64,000 nucleotides of DNA from Oehlia diaphana (taxonomy: Eukaryota; Glomeromycota; Glomeromycetes; Glomerales; Glomeraceae), in contig QZLH01000454.1 of NCBI GenBank assembly GCA_003833135.1, positions 20,124 through 84,123 of the forward strand, read 5' to 3'. Positions 59,400 through 64,000 of the stretch are shown here, in pieces. The first letter of the stretch is position 1; the number at the start of each line of letters is the position of its first letter. The notes beneath the pieces are model-generated. The model saw nothing but the letters and a program-made list of their open reading frames with translations. It made no database searches and had not been told where the DNA came from. The translations under genes and the position numbers were made by a program.

Positions 59400-59929
59400 T
59401 ACATGAAATGAAAAATAATTATTAATTAATAGTAAAGAGAAGAAGAAGAAAGGGAATTTGATGAGTCAAATTAGAGAAGAGATTGGGAAGTATTTGTAAG
59501 TTTAATATGCTTGTAAAAGGTTTACATTAATAAATATAGAGATAATCTAATTTCATTATACTGTATATAATCCATATTCACTACCAAAATTAATCATAGC
59601 TATTATATGAGTACATGAAATGAAAAATAAGTGTTAATTAATAATATAATAAGAAAATTCTTGTTTTTGTAAAACGATGCCGATTTGGTTTTTGCATAAT
59701 GGATTAATTGAATTATTATCATGTAAAAAGAAGAAGGAGAAAGGGAATTTGATGTAAATCGTGAAGTCGAATTAGGGAAGAGATTGGGAAGTATTTTTTT
59801 TAAGTTTAATATGCTTGTAAAAATGTTTCCATCTAAGACTTTATAATATTAAAATATTAGAAGTAATCTAATTATAATATACTGTATATAATTCATACTC
59901 ATTACTAAGATTATTCATAGCTATTATAT
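59400..59929. repeat. Direct tandem duplication, about 210 bp unit
   Basis: Unit 1 (59400-59609) and unit 2 (59612-59929) both begin TACATGAAATGAAAAATAA, share AAAGGGAATTTGATG, GAAGAGATTGGGAAGTATTT, AAGTTTAATATGCTTGTAAAA and TATACTGTATATAAT, and both end TCATAGCTATTATAT. Unit 2 carries an extra stretch of about 70 bp after AATAATATAATAAG plus another short insertion. Confidence 0.8.
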
Positions 59930-62480
59930 TTCAGCTTTTCATAACAGATTTACTTTAAAGCATCGCCTCTTTCATAAGTTCAAATAGCTCAAATCAATAA
60001 ATAATTTATAATAACTTCCATCCAATTATACGGAATTTAATAATGTTAAAAAATCTTCAAGTTTAAAATTCTACATAGTTGTTTAGGTAACAATATATAA
60101 AAATGTAAATAATGGAGAAAGATGAACATATTATAATTAGTAATCGGTAGTATATAAATTAAAACAGATAAATTTGGACAATAAGAAATGAATAAATACC
60201 AGTATTTATATTTACCCTTAGGTGGCACTTTCTTGGTGTACAGAAAGAATAGTGTTATAATTGCAGGATTACAAGAATATATAATTGATAATGTTGATAG
60301 TCTGTTGCAAGTTAAATATTGTTTGGAACACCAGTTTGTTATATTTTTCCTAAAGTAAATGATTTAACACACTTTACGTTATATATTGATATATTTAGGA
60401 GTGCTACTCATTTAACACTATTCTTGTTGCTGATAGAAAGATAGATGATTCTCCGATTATTATTAATGGTGGTTAATCCACAAATCACCATCTAAAAGAA
60501 ACAAGCGAGTACTATTAAACTAAATAACTGAACATGAATGGTTTGGCAGCAAAACCTTGACACACAATTTATTGGTTGAAAACAGAGATAGATGACCACA
60601 TAACTGTGGCCACAATGAGCTTCTAGAGCTCTGAATCCAATGAAAATAAATCCATGACAAGATATCACAGTGTTTGAGGCTGTTAATTTGTTCCTCTTTT
60701 AGAACAATAGACCTCACATGACCTGTGAGGAAGGTACATAATTATTCCTCCTGTAAATGAATAGAACAATAGTCCTCCCATCATTGTCATGCTATGGTGG
60801 TCTGGATTTTCCTTCTCAAACAGCATGAAATTTAAAGATAAATAGTACCTTAATTAAAACTGATCATTATGATTCTTCTAGTCCAACCAAAAAAAAAAAG
60901 ATTTTCAGAGCTAAAAGATGGTGAGATCTTTTATTCGCCTCCTTCACTTATTCTTAATTTCACTGTTTCGTCACTTCCCCCCTATTTGGTTGTTAGTGCC
61001 ATACGAATAGCATAAAAGGACAGGCTTGGTGACATACTGTTTGTTTTAAATTTGTTTTTTTTATTATCAAAATTTTCCATATAATCTATACTATAGATTT
61101 ACTTGTTAATGAAGAAATGCGCTACTGGTCCAAAAAAAATATGAAAGCAACTCAAGCAAGTGTAAAACGTGTAAAACGCGAAACGCGATAATCAAAAAAT
61201 AAAGTCATGGGAATCAATTCAGACCTGTATGATAACTACTACTTACAATTAGAAAAATTTTACTAATTGCCCAAAAAGTGTCGTTATAGCGGCAGCACTT
61301 GTACCATAATTTTAATTAATAAATTTCACAATTACAATGAAAAACATTATCCAATTATTGGCTCCCATTCCCTAAAATCAGTAAAACGCTTGCTTCAACA
61401 TTCTTAGAAGAAATTAGTACATGTATGTATCATCAGTATATTTTTGAAGAGCACCAAGTTACCCACTCTAATGGATTTTATATCCCTAAACTATGGAAAT
61501 TATCCAAGTTACTTTTATATTTTGTTATTTTTTCGTAAATGTATCATATTTACGGAGTTTAAATTTTTTTACAGGCTACCCGCTATTACATCATCAATTA
61601 AACATTTATAGTTAATGCAAAAGGTTTTGCCTTTTCGCTAGGCAAAAACCAGTTTTAGAATGATTTTTAAATATGGCAAATGGTAAATCCGTAATATGAA
61701 TTAAATCTCGTTTTTTTATTTTTTATATATACTTAAGCATTGAAAAACTTGATGCAAGAAATTTAAAATTTGTAGAATAATTAAAAGAAAGGAACAAATC
61801 AAAATTAATATAATGTAATATAATTTGGAATAGTATTACATAACTTTCTCCTTGGGTGGATCGAAATTGTATAATGACGAAATATATATTCAGTTCTTTT
61901 TAAAGTTGCTTTATATAATTTGATTACAATAAAAAATATTATATCTCTTTTGCACAGAAGTTTAAAACCAATATAACATTATTTATATTTAACAGAAATT
62001 TGAATAGAAATCTAACTGTTGTAGCGGCAAAGATTACATTGCAGAAACTCGTAATTTGTTACCATGCGGTTAAGATGTCGCCACCAAATCACAACAGTCC
62101 AGTATCTAACATGTGACAATGTGGCATCAGACGATCTCGTGAAATTATCGACGACACACTTATTCGAAGTCGATAACATGTTAAAAGATAGTCTTAAATA
62201 GATAGTAAATAGATGGTGAATAACATCGAGAATCAGCAGCAAAAATTAATCTAAGATATTTCTTAGATGTATTAAATATTATTTAGCGATGAATCTGCCA
62301 ATCTATTTTATTCATATTTTTTTTATATATAAAATTGGAGTATGATGTATCATGTGATACACGTGATTATAAAGTAACTATAGTTTGATCTAAACTATTT
62401 TTAACAACTGAATTAATTTTGTACAGTTCTTATCGTTATTATAAAAATAAACTATTTTTAACTTTTTTAAACTTCATCTT
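59930..62480. other. Intergenic DNA with unsupported short frames
   Basis: Minus frames at 60717-60520 and 62242-62012 have fairly balanced composition (for example SWIYFHWIQSSRSSLWPQLC) but no recognised domain and no splice context; they may be transposon relics. Confidence 0.4.
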
Positions 62481-63580
62481 TTCACTTCTAATTGATATCT
62501 GTACATCTTACCTTTATTTTTTCATTTTTCCTTTGTCCTTTTCCTTTCTTTTCCTTTACCTTTCCTTTTTCTTTCATTTTTTCTTTCTCCTTTCTCACTT
62601 TCTCATACTTTCTATTGAAAAAAAATCCTTAATGAACCATTTAATTTTTTTTTTTAGTGGTTCTTTCAATTTTCTTGGACGCGAAATTTGATAAGTTTCC
62701 AATTTTTTCTTTAATTTAACGAACATTTTACCATTCGTTCTCTTTCTTTTTATAGGCAGTTCTCCTTAAAATAGGGTTTCGGTAAGGTAATTTTTTAGTT
62801 TTTTCTTTTTTTCTTTCTTTTAGAATTTGCTGATTCTCACCGGAAATAGAGGTGGTGTCCTTTTTTGTTATTAACTTTTACCTTTTATTTTTTGTAGGGT
62901 TTGGCTTCTTTTTTTTTTAAGTTTTGACAGCTCTTTTGGATCTTTCTTTTTTAGGTTTTGCCAATTCTTAAGAATAGGTCTTTTGATTTTATTTTTGCTT
63001 TATTGTTTCCTTTTGTCTTCATTACTAACAATTGTTTTTCTTTTCTTATTTTAGTTATCAGTACTTCCTCTATTAATTCTATTGCGCCATTATTTGAAAA
63101 TGAAAGCTAAATGTTAAACTAGCCAGAAGAGATCCTCAGTTAGTGGATCAANAGACTGGACATAAAAATTTAAATTTTCATTTTCATGATATTTTACATG
63201 ATTGTATGATTTACATACTGAACTTCTAGGACTGTATATTTTCCTAGATAAGAGTTTGCGAGTGAAAATTTTTACTTTTCCAAAAACTAACTTGACTCAA
63301 CAAAATATCCTAAATTGAATCGTTCCCTTTAGGGTTTAGCACTTTTTTTGTGGAATGAACTGAAGGTGATTGTTTGATTTTTTATTTGTTTTGATTTTTT
63401 TTGTCATTTGTGCTAATTTTTTCTTTTTTTTTAAGTTTTGTCTTCGTTTTGACTTAAATATGAATGGGAATCTTATTATTCAATAGGTGCATTTTTTCAG
63501 TATATTTATTTTTTTTAACAAAAGTAAAGTGCGAAACAATACTAACATTTCTTTTTTTTTAGAATGACGGATATTACTTG
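62480..63580. repeat. T-rich / CTTT-rich tract with degenerate repeats
   Basis: + strand dominated by TTTCTTT and TTTTTAGG words; AGGTTTTGCCAATTCT-like units recur (62897, 62955). Resembles the diverged intron-rich sequence that often precedes glomeromycotan kinase exons. One ambiguous base at 63152. Confidence 0.45.
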
Positions 63581-63909
63581 GGAACTAGCTCTGAAGTTTA
63601 AAGCGCTGATCCCTTAGGTAAAGTTTTTGAAAGACTTCAAGAGCTTTTTAATAAACGCATCAATTAACTTTCGGTTAATTTTGTAGGAATTCTGACCTCT
63701 CCTATATACCAGAATCCAAGTGAGTTTCAAAATAATTTTGAAATAATTTTTATTTCTTTAAAAATTTGTTAATAACGTTTTTTTGCTCTTTATTTATAGG
63801 AAACCAGCTTTGAAGTTCAAACCTGGATAGTTTTCAAAATTTTGTTAGAATCTGACCCCTTATGAATATCAATAAGATATTTTTTACTCATAAATTTTTT
63901 GTTTTTTAG

Positions 63910-64000
63910 CTTAAACTTCGACGAGAAGTGGCCATTCATAATAATATTATTCGTTTATATGGAATTATGAAGGACGAATGTGAGTTTTACATAAGAAAAC
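63910..64000 (+). CDS. Protein kinase, partial exon at window edge
   Basis: After a TTTTTTAG acceptor the frame reads LKLRREVAIHNNIIRLYGIM then KDECEFYIRK to the end of the window. This matches the helix C to strand 4 region of the expanded tyrosine-kinase-like protein kinases of Rhizophagus (REV-x-H-x-NIIR-x-YGI). Upstream, GAACTAGCTCTGAAGTTTAAA (63580) and GAAACCAGCTTTGAAGTTCAAA (63799) are degenerate repeats that may belong to earlier exons or introns. ATP-binding Gly loop and catalytic loop are not in view. Confidence 0.6.

Noticed and set aside
62419..62691. 90-codon frame in the T-rich tract
   Set aside because: Phe/Leu/Ser composition is what a CTTT tract encodes by chance; no domain or splice evidence.

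Overview
This is a eukaryotic, very AT-rich nuclear window (intergenic DNA is almost entirely A and T) with many short GT...AG introns of about 60-100 bp. The gene families point to an arbuscular-mycorrhizal (Glomeromycotina) fungus of the Rhizophagus type: a TOR kinase with a fungal-like exon structure, a two-exon F-box protein, nested pogo-like MITEs, and the start of a REV-x-H-x-NIIR-type protein kinase at the right edge. The species assignment is inference.

Positions 1-17,000 are a compact housekeeping block. A TOR phosphatidylinositol-kinase-related kinase on + fills 1-8466; I model 26 exons in the window, and the joined exons give an open frame ending in the TOR signature GWCAFW. Cactin, a spliceosome-associated protein, runs convergently on - (9001-12245, 11 exons, every intron phase 0). 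It shares a 137-bp head-to-head promoter with urate oxidase on + (12383-13525, 4 exons, all active-site residues present). An F-box protein (13976-14710, -) and a type II membrane glycosyltransferase of the GT34 kind (15137-16973, -) follow.

Positions 17,000-32,600 are an AT-rich gene desert. It contains palindromic and TIR elements, a possible solo LTR, an 81-bp tandem array inside a TIR element, and a small DUF2283-like ORF split by a 415-bp palindromic element and an assembly gap.

Positions 32,600-44,100 hold the most interesting part: five tandem paralogues on -, four apparently intact and one pseudogene. Each intact copy encodes a signal peptide exon of 65-71 bp, a phase-2 intron right after the cleavage region, a Pro/Ala/Gly/Asp/Lys-rich repeat domain (GAPKDG or ADGKAP hexapeptides), and a conserved GNSLK...GAIFA-like hydrophobic tail that looks like a GPI-anchor signal. 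Promoter blocks and flanks are duplicated with the genes. I do not recognise a described family; the array looks like a rapidly diversifying cell-surface repeat-protein cluster.

Positions 44,100-64,000 are mostly gene-poor again: a nest of CAGT..-type (pogo-like, TA target site) MITEs at 48.4-49.8 kb, a 31-bp-TIR MITE at 54.3 kb, decayed coding relics (one resembles a single-pass membrane protein, one the zinc-ribbon tail of a reverse transcriptase), a direct duplication at 59.4-59.9 kb, a T-rich tract, and the first recognisable exon of a protein kinase running off the right edge. Assembly gaps are at 22342-22770 and 39407-39944, with one N at 63152. No tRNA, rRNA or CRISPR was seen.
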